Notes under the pieces: generated by a model
What the model saw: the letters and a program-made list of their open reading frames with translations, nothing else
Databases searched by the model: none
Told to the model about the DNA's origin: nothing
DNA from: AC-37 sp035275105
GTDB taxonomy: Bacteria; Actinomycetota; Thermoleophilia; Solirubrobacterales; Thermoleophilaceae
Assembly: GCA_035275105.1 (NCBI GenBank)
Contig: DATENL010000069.1
Coordinates: 1-8,036, forward strand
Direction of reading: 5' to 3'
Length of the DNA: 8,036 nucleotides
Shown here: positions 1 through 6,321 of the stretch, piece after piece
Position numbering within the stretch: position 1 is the first letter of the stretch
Layout: each line of letters opens with the position of its first letter
Program-made: the position numbers and the translations under genes

Positions 1-373
1 CGTCGCGTAGCTCGTCGACGCCGAACCGAAGGACCATCGCGACCTCGGAGGGGTTCGGGACCAGTGGCAGGTCGGCGGCGATCAGGCCGACGAAGGGGTG
101 GACCTTGTAGGAGGTGACGTAGGTGCCGATCGGCGGCAGAGCCCCGACCATCTCCACGTCCGACTCCTGCAGGCCGATCTCCTCCTCGGCTTCCCGCAGT
201 GCGGTCCGCCGGAGGTCCTCGTCGGGATGGTCCTGGCGGCCGCCGGGGAAGGAGATCTCACCCGCGTGGCGCCGGAGGTCGTCGCGGCGCTTGGTGAAGA
301 CGGCGTGCAGGTCGCCCGAGTCGAGGTAGAGCGGGACGAGGACCGCCGCGTCGGTCGACCCGGGCGCGTCCAT
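1..373 (-). CDS. Nudix hydrolase, CoA pyrophosphatase (NudL/NUDT7) type, 3' end missing
   Basis: Only the first 124 codons are visible; the gene runs off the left edge. The family hydrolyses the pyrophosphate bond of coenzyme A or acyl-CoA, in the cytoplasm. The visible part holds the PGG-type entry (residues 41-46, SFPGGR) and the Nudix helix ending REAEEEIGL (60-68). The spacing between GG and REAEEE matches the CoA-specific subgroup as I remember human NUDT7, with one residue more than the textbook Nudix box. The start at ATG 373 is chosen because GAGGAGG lies 8 nt upstream (about 382-388). The frame stays open further upstream, and a CTG codon at 434-436 overlapping the osmC stop is an alternative start (see findings). 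It is the last visible gene of the DUF1015-OsmC-Nudix set. Nudix membership is sure; CoA specificity is inferred from motif spacing, and the substrate could be another nucleotide. Confidence 0.88.
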   Translation of the reverse strand, partial: MDAPGSTDAAVLVPLYLDSGDLHAVFTKRRDDLRRHAGEISFPGGRQDHPDEDLRRTALREAEEEIGLQESDVEMVGALPPIGTYVTSYKVHPFVGLIAADLPLVPNPSEVAMVLRFGVDELRD

Positions 374-432
374 GGCGGCGGCCTCCTCGGGCGAGAGCAG
401 CAGCTCCCGCAGCTGGTCCGGCGTTGGGTCCG

Positions 433-828
433 TCAGACGACCTCGACGGTCTCCTCGAACATCACCTCGCCCTCGAGCGTCCGGTGCACGGGGCACTTCG
501 CGGCGATCTGCATCAGCCGCTCGCGCTGCTCCTGCGGTAGCTCCTTGGGCAGGTTGAGGACCATCTTGAACTTCGTCGGCGAGCCGCGCTGGGCGGGCTC
601 GTAGTCGACGTCGACCGAGACGTCGCCGATGTCCCAGCTCTTGCGCTTGGCGTACATCTCGATCGTTATCGCGGTGCACGACGCGAGGCTGGCCGCCAGC
701 AGCTCCTGGGGGCTGGGCGCCGAGTCGTCGCCGCCGTTCGCCTCGGGCTCGTCGGCTTGGACCTGGTGATCGCGGATCTCGATGTCGTGCTGGAACTTGC
801 CGCCGTTGCGGCGGGCCGTCGCTCTCAT
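433..828 (-). CDS. OsmC/Ohr-family protein
   Basis: 131 aa, a typical OsmC-family length. Members are cytoplasmic thiol peroxidases that reduce organic hydroperoxides or related oxidants, using a pair of cysteines. The N-terminal beta region (to about residue 38) is followed by the family helix starting PSPQELLAASLASCTA with Cys51. The second conserved cysteine, Cys112, is in KCPVHRTL, the usual second motif of the OsmC/YhfA branch. Both catalytic cysteines are therefore present. The ATG at 826-828 lies only 10 nt after the stop of the DUF1015 gene. A GGAG about 13 nt upstream, overlapping that gene's last codon, may serve as the ribosome site. It appears co-transcribed with DUF1015 and the downstream Nudix gene. 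The sequence resembles the general OsmC/YhfA branch more than Ohr, so the substrate is uncertain. Confidence 0.93.
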   Translation of the reverse strand: MRATARRNGGKFQHDIEIRDHQVQADEPEANGGDDSAPSPQELLAASLASCTAITIEMYAKRKSWDIGDVSVDVDYEPAQRGSPTKFKMVLNLPKELPQEQRERLMQIAAKCPVHRTLEGEVMFEETVEVV

Positions 829-838
829 GACAGCAACG

Positions 839-2098
839 CTACTCCAAGGGATTGAAGACGAGCCCTGTCGGCACCTTCGGATGGAAGAAGGTCGACTTCG
901 GCGGCATCGACTCGCCGGTCGCGGCCACCTCCTGGACCTGCTCGACGGGCGTCGCGCGCAGGAGGAACGCGGCCTGCGCGGCCCCGTGGGCTACGGCGTC
1001 GAGCGCCGCCCGGGTGGACTTCGCGTAGGTGAGGCCGGCCTGGCGGGCGATGTCGTCCTCGGTCATGCCGAGCGCCTCCTTGAGGATCAGGCCCTCGAGC
1101 AGGGCCGTGTCCAGGCGCCGGTAGGGGTCCGGCTTGCCGGCCAGCACGCGGTCGGCGGTGGCCGGGTCCTTGAGGGTCAGCCGCGCGGAGTGGTCGCCGT
1201 CCACGTAGCCGAACTCGATCGGGCCGCCGCCGCCGCCGTCGCCCGGCGCCGCCGCGTCGCGATCCACCGGCCGGATCTCGAAGTTCGCCTCGATCGCGCT
1301 CCGGAGGGCGTCCTGCTTGCCGTTCAGCGAGGTCAGGAGCCGGTGCGTGGGCAGCACCGTCAGGCCCGGGTCGGACATCGAGCAGAGGAACATCAGCGTG
1401 TAGCGGTGCTCGCCCTCGCCGCCGACCTCCTCGGCGTACACGCGTGCGGTCTCGTAGCGGTGGTGGCCGTCGGCGATCAGCAGCTCCGCGTCACCGAGCG
1501 CGTCGCGGACCGCGGCGATCGCGTCGCCGTCCGCGCAGCGCCAGATCGTGGTGGTGGCGCCGTCGGCGTCGGTGGCGCTGCCGAAGGGCTCGTCCGCCGT
1601 GGTCGGCTCGAGGGCTCGCCAGGCCGCGCCCTCCGGGTCGGGGTAGAGGCTGAAGATGGGGGAGAGGTTGGCCCGGGTCGCGCGCGTCAGGTTCAGCCGG
1701 TCCTCCTTGGGGCCGGGCTGGGTGCGCTCGTGGGGGCGGATGCGGCCGGGGCCGTAGTCCTCGACCCGGACGCGGCAGAGGAAGCCGCGGCGGGTGCGCC
1801 GGTCGCCGTCCGGGGTGGTGTAGTCCTGCGTCGCCGGCCAGAGGGCGGGCTCGCGGTCGTGGATCACGATGCCCCCCTGGCGCCAGGCCTCGAAGGTCGT
1901 GCAGGCGTGGAGGTAGGGATCGCCGCCGCCGGGAGCCACCGGCAGGTCCACCTCCACGACGTTGAACGGGCTCCGCGCCACGAGCTCGGCGCGCATCGCG
2001 TCGTCGATCACGTCGTAGGGCGGTGCCGCGACGGCGTCGAGCGACCCGACGGCGCGCAGGTCGTAGTGGAGGGCTGTGAGGGGCTGGACCTCGGCCAT
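839..2098 (-). CDS. DUF1015 (COG4198) family protein, possible kinase
   Basis: 419 aa, full length for the family. It is recognised by three conserved blocks: GRIRPHERTQPGPKEDR (residues 118-134) continuing to LSPIFSLY (145-152); IADGHHRYETA (208-218); and a C-terminal GESMPPKSTFFHPK (395-408) ending near the C-terminus. No signal peptide or membrane segment is visible, so it is probably cytoplasmic. I recall reports linking DUF1015 proteins to ATP-dependent free serine kinase activity, but I cannot confirm this here and the function should be read as unknown. An odd glycine run (about 286-292) sits in a likely surface loop. The start ATG at 2096-2098 has no strong ribosome site; a TAGCCT (2109-2114) just upstream could be a -10 box giving a very short leader. 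It heads the DUF1015-OsmC-Nudix set. Confidence 0.9.
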   Translation of the reverse strand: MAEVQPLTALHYDLRAVGSLDAVAAPPYDVIDDAMRAELVARSPFNVVEVDLPVAPGGGDPYLHACTTFEAWRQGGIVIHDREPALWPATQDYTTPDGDRRTRRGFLCRVRVEDYGPGRIRPHERTQPGPKEDRLNLTRATRANLSPIFSLYPDPEGAAWRALEPTTADEPFGSATDADGATTTIWRCADGDAIAAVRDALGDAELLIADGHHRYETARVYAEEVGGEGEHRYTLMFLCSMSDPGLTVLPTHRLLTSLNGKQDALRSAIEANFEIRPVDRDAAAPGDGGGGGPIEFGYVDGDHSARLTLKDPATADRVLAGKPDPYRRLDTALLEGLILKEALGMTEDDIARQAGLTYAKSTRAALDAVAHGAAQAAFLLRATPVEQVQEVAATGESMPPKSTFFHPKVPTGLVFNPLE

Positions 2099-2108
2099 GG
2101 CCGAGGGC

Positions 2109-2114
2109 AGGCTA
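2109..2114 (-). promoter_or_regulatory. Possible -10 box for the DUF1015 operon
   Basis: On the minus strand this reads TAGCCT, a TANNNT match ending 10 nt before the DUF1015 start codon. No convincing -35 hexamer lies 16-18 nt upstream; that position abuts the inverted repeat at 2136-2173. Weak call based on the -10 pattern and position alone. Confidence 0.25.
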
Positions 2115-2135
2115 CAAGCCCCGCCGACCGTTCAC

Positions 2136-2173
2136 TCGTCACTTATGCCGGCCATAGCCGGCATAAGTGACGA
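2136..2173. repeat. Perfect 17-bp inverted repeat with 4-nt loop
   Basis: The arms TCGTCACTTATGCCGGC (2136-2152) and its exact reverse complement (2157-2173) flank a CATA spacer. The element sits 9 nt after the CAP gene stop and 37 nt before the DUF1015 start, both genes on the minus strand. It could be the CAP-gene terminator, but there is no U-tract on either side, and the arms are more AT-rich (ACTTATG) than most of the surroundings. The other options are an operator for the DUF1015 operon or a dispersed palindromic repeat. No second copy is seen in this window. Confidence 0.85.
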
Positions 2174-2182
2174 CTCGACGCG

Positions 2183-2734
2183 CTAGCTGCGGGCGCCGAA
2201 GTCCGTCGCGTAGGTCGCGCCGCCGCCGACGCGGGCGCTCGGGGTGCCGCGCGCGATGCCGATCCCGATCTCGTGGAAGCGGCGGGAGAGGATGTTGGCC
2301 CGGTGGGGCGGGCTGTCCATCCACATGCGGACGATCGCGCCGGGGGTCGCGTACGAACCCCCGCCCCAGGCGATGTTCTCGCCGACGGTCCAGCTGCCGG
2401 CGCCGTCGAGGTAGTCCGCGCGCTTGATGCGGCCGACGAAGTCGCCGTGCTCGAAGAAGTTGTGGGCAGCCATGTCGCGCGCGTGGCGCATGGAGGCGAG
2501 GTCGAGCCGGTGGTTCTCGGAGAGGCGGGGGAGGCCGCGCTTGCGGCGCCGGTTGTTGATGAGGCAGAGGGTCGCGGTCTGCACCTTGTGGAGGGAGACC
2601 TTGTTGGGGTCGGCGCCCGTGTGGTGGCAGACGCGCGCGCTCGCGGCGCCCGGCGCGGCGAGGGCGACGAGGGCCGCGACGGCGGCCGGAAGCAGGATGC
2701 GACGACGAAGCTTTGGCATGGGAGCGGCAGGCAT
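2183..2734 (-). CDS. Secreted CAP/SCP-domain (YkwD-type) protein
   Basis: 183 aa. After a basic start (KLRRR) comes a hydrophobic stretch (about residues 13-30) ending in ASA at 31-33, a good signal peptidase I site, so the protein is probably exported. The rest is a CAP domain of the CRISP/PR1/SCP superfamily: LCLINNRRRKRGLP (56-69), SMRHARDMA (81-89), HNFFEHGDF (91-99), WTVGENIAWG (115-124), MDSPPHRANIL (139-149) and FHEIGIGI (153-160). The histidines and glutamates typical of the CAP cavity (His84, Glu119, His144, Glu155) are present. Cys36 and Cys57 could form a disulfide. The start is placed at ATG 2732-2734 because GGAGGA lies 7 nt upstream; an ATG 15 nt earlier overlaps that site. Bacterial CAP proteins have diverse or unknown extracellular roles, so no specific activity is assigned. 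It appears monocistronic. Confidence 0.92.
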   Translation of the reverse strand: MPAAPMPKLRRRILLPAAVAALVALAAPGAASARVCHHTGADPNKVSLHKVQTATLCLINNRRRKRGLPRLSENHRLDLASMRHARDMAAHNFFEHGDFVGRIKRADYLDGAGSWTVGENIAWGGGSYATPGAIVRMWMDSPPHRANILSRRFHEIGIGIARGTPSARVGGGATYATDFGARS

Positions 2735-2795
2735 GGCGTCTTCCTCCATGAAGGCGCTGACTACACGCCATTGATCGGCCGCTACCGGCTTAGAC

Positions 2796-2801
2796 TTGAC
2801 C
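2796..2801 (+). promoter_or_regulatory. Possible -35 box of the tRNA-Pro promoter
   Basis: TTGACC is a good -35 hexamer 27 nt before the tRNA 5' end. The best -10 candidate downstream (TACGGC at 2816-2821) is poor and only 14 nt away, so the promoter assignment is tentative. The element lies in the divergent gap between the CAP gene and the tRNA. Confidence 0.3.
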
Positions 2802-2828
2802 CGGCGGGGCCGCGCTACGGCCTCGCGA

Positions 2829-2903
2829 CGGGGCGTAGCTCAGCCTGGTAGAGCGCCGCGTTTGGGACGCGGAGGTTCGCTGGTTCAAATCCAGTCGCCC
2901 CGA
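2829..2903 (+). tRNA. tRNA-Pro (anticodon UGG)
   Basis: It folds into a full cloverleaf. The acceptor stem is CGGGGCG (2829-2835) with CGCCCCG (2896-2902) and discriminator A2903. The D arm is GCTC/GAGC (2838-2841, 2851-2854). The anticodon stem is CCGCG/CGCGG with loop TTTGGGA, giving anticodon TGG at 2863-2865. The T arm is GCTGG/CCAGT with loop TTCAAAT. The C1-G72 pair and the TTTGGGA loop are typical of bacterial tRNA-Pro. The 3' CCA is not encoded, so it must be added by the CCA-adding enzyme. The variable loop is six bases. The GNAT gene starts 21 nt downstream. Confidence 0.97.
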
Positions 2904-2924
2904 CTAGCGAGCTCTGGACGACGG

Positions 2925-3785
2925 ATGACGACGATCGAGATCAGAGAGCCGGTAGCGGAGGACGCCAGCGAGTGCGGCCGCATCTGCTTCGAGGGCTTCC
3001 GGACGATCGCCGAGCGTCACGGCTTCCCGCCGGACTTCCCCTCCCCCGACGTCGCGTCGGGGTTGCTGGGGGGCCTGATCGCCCATCCGGGCGTCTACGG
3101 CGTGGTGGCGGAGCGCGACGGTCGTGTCGTCGGCAGCAACTTCCTGGACGAGCGGTCCTCGATCGCGGGGGTCGGGCCGATCACGGTCGACCCGGACGCG
3201 GCCGACGCCGGCGTTGGACGGCGGATGATGGAGGCCGTGCTGGCGCGCGCTGACGAGCGCGGCTTTCGAGGAGTGCGGTTGCTGCAGAGCGCGTACCACA
3301 CCCGCTCCTTCTCCCTGTACGCGAAGCTCGGCTTCGAGGCGCAGGAGGTACTGGCCACCATGCAGGGCGACCCGATCGGCGAGTCCGTTCCCGGTCACGC
3401 CGTGCGACCGGCGGAGGAGGGGGACCTCGACGCGTGCAGCGAGCTCTGTGCGGCCGCCCACGGCCACGACCGGGCGGGCGAGCTGCGCGACGCCGTGGGC
3501 CAGGGTGCGGCGCAGGTGGTGGAGCGCGACGGGGAGCTCGCCGGCTACACGACCGGCATCGCGTTCTTCGGTCACTCGGTGGCGCGGACGAACGACGCGC
3601 TGGCCGCGCTGATCGGCGCCGCACCGGCGTTCGGCGGTCCCGGGTTCCTGCTGCCCGGCAGCAACGCCGAGGTCTTCCGCTGGTGCCACGAGCGCGGACT
3701 GCGTGTCGTGCAGCTGATGACGCTGATGACGCGCGGCTACTACCAGGCGCCCGCGATGCCGTACATGCCGTCGATCCTCTACTAG
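2925..3785 (+). CDS. Tandem GNAT-family N-acetyltransferase
   Basis: 286 aa, about twice a single GNAT domain. The N-terminal half (residues about 4-145) is a clear GNAT fold. ITVDPDAADAGVGRRMM (86-102) carries the acetyl-CoA pyrophosphate loop (GVGRR), and SFSLYAKLGFE (128-138) is the typical last-helix/strand motif. A second, more degenerate GNAT-like half (about 158-286) includes VVERDGELAGYTTG (198-211) and a segment rich in conserved aromatics near the C-terminus (RGYYQAPAMPYMPSILY). This resembles the two-domain YitH-like arrangement, in which the second half often lacks catalytic function. The acceptor substrate cannot be predicted. The ATG at 2925 is taken as the start because the upstream extension would read through the tRNA. 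The ribosome site is weak. The SnoaL-like gene follows after 22 nt. Confidence 0.9.
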   Translation: MTTIEIREPVAEDASECGRICFEGFRTIAERHGFPPDFPSPDVASGLLGGLIAHPGVYGVVAERDGRVVGSNFLDERSSIAGVGPITVDPDAADAGVGRRMMEAVLARADERGFRGVRLLQSAYHTRSFSLYAKLGFEAQEVLATMQGDPIGESVPGHAVRPAEEGDLDACSELCAAAHGHDRAGELRDAVGQGAAQVVERDGELAGYTTGIAFFGHSVARTNDALAALIGAAPAFGGPGFLLPGSNAEVFRWCHERGLRVVQLMTLMTRGYYQAPAMPYMPSILY

Positions 3786-3794
3786 AGGCGCCGG

Positions 3795-3800
3795 CATACT
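3795..3800 (+). promoter_or_regulatory. Possible -10 box for a leaderless SnoaL-like mRNA
   Basis: CATACT lies so that the predicted transcription start falls at or one base before the ATG at 3808, as in many actinobacterial leaderless genes. There is no Shine-Dalgarno sequence before this ATG. No good -35 is visible 17 nt upstream, so this is tentative; co-transcription with the GNAT gene is the alternative. Confidence 0.35.
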
Positions 3801-3807
3801 TGGCCGC

Positions 3808-4197
3808 ATGGAGCGAGAGGACCTAGTCCGCCGGGCGATCGACGCCGTGAACGCGCGTGACGTGGACGGCTACCTCGCGTGCTGCACCGACGATGTCGAG
3901 CTGATCACGCCGGTGGCGGCGGTCGGGGGCTCGTACGACGGCCCGGAGGGCATCAGACGCTTCTTCGCCGACATCGAGGACGCCGGCCCCGACTTCCGGC
4001 TCGAGGTCGAGCGGCTCGAGCTCGTGGGCGAGCGGGTGCTCGCGTTTGTCCTCATACGGGCCAGCGGCCGCAGCAGCGGGATCTCGATGGATCAGGAGAC
4101 CGCGAACGTCTACGAGTTCGAGGGCGACCGGCTCCGGCGGGTCCGCATCTACACGGACCGCCCAACGGCCGCCGCCGCGGTGCGTGCGGCCGACTAG
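3808..4197 (+). CDS. SnoaL-like / NTF2-like domain protein
   Basis: 129 aa, the usual size for a single cone-shaped NTF2-like domain. Its pattern is typical of the SnoaL-like group. An N-terminal helix (EDLVRRAIDAVNARDVDGYL, residues 4-23) leads to DDVELITP (28-35), then a GPEGIRRFFADI stretch (45-56), and beta strands ending in NVYEFEGDRLRRVRIYTDR (101-119). Proteins of this fold include polyketide cyclases, isomerases and many ligand-binding proteins, so the activity cannot be inferred. No signal peptide is seen. It starts 22 nt after the GNAT gene without a clear ribosome site. Its stop codon overlaps that of the convergent methyltransferase gene by four bases. Confidence 0.88.
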   Translation: MEREDLVRRAIDAVNARDVDGYLACCTDDVELITPVAAVGGSYDGPEGIRRFFADIEDAGPDFRLEVERLELVGERVLAFVLIRASGRSSGISMDQETANVYEFEGDRLRRVRIYTDRPTAAAAVRAAD

Positions 4198-5048
4198 GCG
4201 CCGGTCGTCGCCTCGACGATGTGCACACGCTCCGCCGCGGGGTCGCGGCCGGCGTCGCCCGCGGCCGGGTGGCGGTCGCCGCGGTGGAGGCGCGCGTGCT
4301 CGAAGCCCGCGCCGCGGAGGGCGGCCGCCGCGTGGTCGGCGCCGTCGAAGTGCACGTGCACGCGGCCCTGGACGAACACGCTGAGCGCCGCGCCGAACCC
4401 ACGTGCGAACGCGCCCTCGTTCGCGCCGCCGACGAGGAGGTCGGCGAGGTACAACCCGTCGTCGAACCCTCCGAGCACCCGCGCGAAGCGAGTCCACATC
4501 CCGAGCACGGCCTCGACGTCGAAGTAGTTCAGGAGCCCCTCGGTCACGATCGCGAGCCCGGCCCCGCGATCGAGCGAGCCTGCGACCGCCGCCAGGCTCG
4601 CCGGGCCGTCGTCGCTGAGCGCGTCCAGCTCCACGACGCGGTGCCGCTCCGGCACTGCGCCGATCCGCGCGAGCGCGCGCCGCTTGCGCCTCGCCATCGC
4701 CGGCAGGTCGGTCTCCACGTAGGTGACGCGGTCGCCGAAGCGCTCCGCGAAGCGCCACCCCCGTGGCGACATGCCGCAGGCGATCTCGATCACCTGCGAC
4801 ACGCGCCCGTCCTCGATGGCGTCCGCGAGCAGCGCGTCGATGATCCGGTGGCGCGCGAGCAGCATGGCCTCCATCGACGGTCCGCCAAGCAGCCGGCTTG
4901 CAGCCATCGTCGGCGCGAGCGCGGCCCAGAGGATGCGACCCTCGGTCGTCGCCAGTGCCGGATGCGAGAGCCCGTTGCGCTCCCACACGTAGCCGGTGTA
5001 GTGAGCAGTCGGGCTGACCGAGTCCGGCCCGCGGCGCAGCGGGATCAC
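4194..5048 (-). CDS. Class I SAM methyltransferase, LCM (leucine carboxyl methyltransferase-like) family
   Basis: 284 aa. SAM-binding motif I is VIEIACG (residues 86-92), followed by an acidic motif II, YVETDLP (110-116). The block IVTEGLLNYF (167-176) is the hallmark of the PPM1/LCM family, where an EGLLxY signature is conserved. Bacterial members methylate small molecules or unknown acids; calling it protein phosphatase methylation would be wrong in this context. No export signal is seen. The start is GTG at 5046-5048, which overlaps the endonuclease IV stop as GTGA, so translation is probably coupled. It is the last gene of the four-gene operon and ends in a shared CTAG with the SnoaL-like gene. 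The substrate is unknown. Confidence 0.9.
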   Translation of the reverse strand: MIPLRRGPDSVSPTAHYTGYVWERNGLSHPALATTEGRILWAALAPTMAASRLLGGPSMEAMLLARHRIIDALLADAIEDGRVSQVIEIACGMSPRGWRFAERFGDRVTYVETDLPAMARRKRRALARIGAVPERHRVVELDALSDDGPASLAAVAGSLDRGAGLAIVTEGLLNYFDVEAVLGMWTRFARVLGGFDDGLYLADLLVGGANEGAFARGFGAALSVFVQGRVHVHFDGADHAAAALRGAGFEHARLHRGDRHPAAGDAGRDPAAERVHIVEATTGA

Positions 5049-5830
5049 GAGCGGAGCGCCGCCCGCGCGAACTCCACGTCCGCGCTCATCGCGTCGACCC
5101 CACCGGGAGTCTCCACCACCACCGGCCCGCCCGCGGCCGCGATCATCGCCCGCAGCGCGTCCTCGCCGATCTCGCCGCTCCCCAGGTTCGCGTGGCGGTC
5201 GGCGCCGGTGCCCGCCGCGTCGCGCGAGTCGTTCGCGTGGAGGAGGTCGATCCGGCCGACGATGTCACGCACGCGCTCCACTGCGCCGGTCAGGTCCTCA
5301 CCGGCGGCGTGCGCGTGGCACGTGTCGAAGCAGAAGCCCAGCTCGACGCTCGTCTTGGCGCCGGTCACCGCGTCCCAGAGTCGACCGAGAGCGTCGAAGC
5401 GGCGCGCCACCGCGTTGTCGCCGCCGGCGGTGTTCTCGATGTAGACCGGCACGGGCGACTCCAGCGTCTCGAGCGTCCGCACCCAGCGCCCGACGCCCTC
5501 GGGGATTCCGTCCTCCGCGTGCCCGCCGTGGACGATCACGGCGGCGGCGCCGACCTCGCCGGCGGCGTCGCACGTCTGCTGGAGGATCTTGCGCGCGCCG
5601 TGGCGCACGTTGTTCTTCGGCGAGCAGACGTTGATCAGGTACGGCGCGTGCACGTAGAGCGGGACTCCCGACGAGCGCAGCTCCTCCGCGTCCTCGCGCG
5701 CGGGCGGCTTGCGCCAGCTCTGCGGATCCGACAGGAAGATCTGCACGCAGTCCGCTCCGACGGCTGCCGCGGCCTCGAGGGGCCGCTCGCGGCCCACGTG
5801 GGCGCCGACGATCGGCTTCCGCTTCGCCAC
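5045..5830 (-). CDS. nfo: Endonuclease IV (AP endonuclease, Nfo family)
   Basis: 261 aa, slightly shorter than E. coli Nfo. It cleaves DNA at abasic sites and repairs blocked 3' ends in base excision repair, in the cytoplasm. All nine metal ligands of the trinuclear zinc site can be matched in order: His61 (YVHAPY), His101 (IVHGGH), Glu132 (YIENTAGG), Asp169 and His172 (FDTCHAHA), His198 (LLHANDS), Asp211 and His213 (DRHANLGSGEIG), Glu240 (VVVETPG). The spacings of the first pair and of the Asp/His pairs equal those of E. coli Nfo. The start is taken as GTG at 5828-5830, sharing one base with the stop of the PPOx-like gene (TAGTG), with GAG just upstream; a longer reading frame would extend 14 codons into that gene. 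It is the third gene of the operon, coupled to the methyltransferase. Confidence 0.95.
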   Translation of the reverse strand: MAKRKPIVGAHVGRERPLEAAAAVGADCVQIFLSDPQSWRKPPAREDAEELRSSGVPLYVHAPYLINVCSPKNNVRHGARKILQQTCDAAGEVGAAAVIVHGGHAEDGIPEGVGRWVRTLETLESPVPVYIENTAGGDNAVARRFDALGRLWDAVTGAKTSVELGFCFDTCHAHAAGEDLTGAVERVRDIVGRIDLLHANDSRDAAGTGADRHANLGSGEIGEDALRAMIAAAGGPVVVETPGGVDAMSADVEFARAALRS

Positions 5831-6321
5831 TACTCGCGCTTGAACGCCAGCAGCGTCCGCGCGTCGATCCACGCGTACGGTGCGCCCGGGTGCGCCGCGT
5901 CCCAGTCGAAGTCGTACGTGGCGCGCGCGTAGTCCGCGAAGCCGCTCTCCTCCTGGCCCTCCTTGTCGGTCTCGACCGCCTCACCGTGGACGAGCACGAG
6001 GAACGTCTCGCCGCCGCGGGTGATGCTGCCGCTCACGGCGGGGTTGCGGCGGATGTTGCGAAAGCGCGTCGACTCCGGCGACGAGCCGAACCAGAACCGC
6101 CCGCGGAAGAAGAACCCGTCGACCGGCGCCACGCGCGGCTCGCAGCGAGCCGTGACCGTCCCAAGGTCGAGCACCTGCACGCCCACGAGCTCGTCCGACA
6201 GCCGCCGCGCGTCGAGCCGCGTCTCCTCGCCCCAGATGTGCTTCAGGTGCGAGCCCGCGCGCGCGAAGCTCTCGTCGAGCAGCCACTGGATCGCCTCGAG
6301 GTCCTCCTGGGTCTCATGCAC
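5830..6321 (-). CDS. PPOx-like (pyridoxamine 5'-phosphate oxidase family, split-barrel) protein
   Basis: 163 aa. It matches the FMN/F420-binding split-barrel superfamily. A strand pair includes TVTARCEPRVAPVDG (residues 55-69), then a strand with FFFRGRFWFGS (70-80), the helix-like STRFRNIRRNP (84-94) and a strand SGSI (97-100) followed by FLVLVHGEA (107-115). The block with charged residues followed by RNIRRNP is the usual cofactor-contact region. Whether it binds FMN, F420 or another cofactor cannot be decided, and a true pyridoxine-5'-phosphate oxidase is unlikely at this length and with this motif set. The start is GTG at 6319-6321, overlapping the hydrolase stop by 8 nt; no ribosome site is visible, so the start depends on coupling and is less certain. 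It is the second gene of the operon. Confidence 0.82.
   Translation of the reverse strand: MHETQEDLEAIQWLLDESFARAGSHLKHIWGEETRLDARRLSDELVGVQVLDLGTVTARCEPRVAPVDGFFFRGRFWFGSSPESTRFRNIRRNPAVSGSITRGGETFLVLVHGEAVETDKEGQEESGFADYARATYDFDWDAAHPGAPYAWIDARTLLAFKRE

Noticed and set aside
782..2170. Long plus-strand open frame opposite DUF1015
   Set aside because: It is the antisense shadow of a clear family protein; its product is low-complexity Val/Arg/Gly-rich with no motif, as expected from GC-rich DNA.
2796..2924. N-terminal extension of the GNAT protein to 2796
   Set aside because: It would read through the whole tRNA-Pro gene; homology to GNAT begins just after the ATG at 2925.
3879..5444. 521-codon plus-strand open frame opposite the methyltransferase and endonuclease IV genes
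   Set aside because: Arg/Ala-rich product without domains, crossing three recognised genes; shadow frame.
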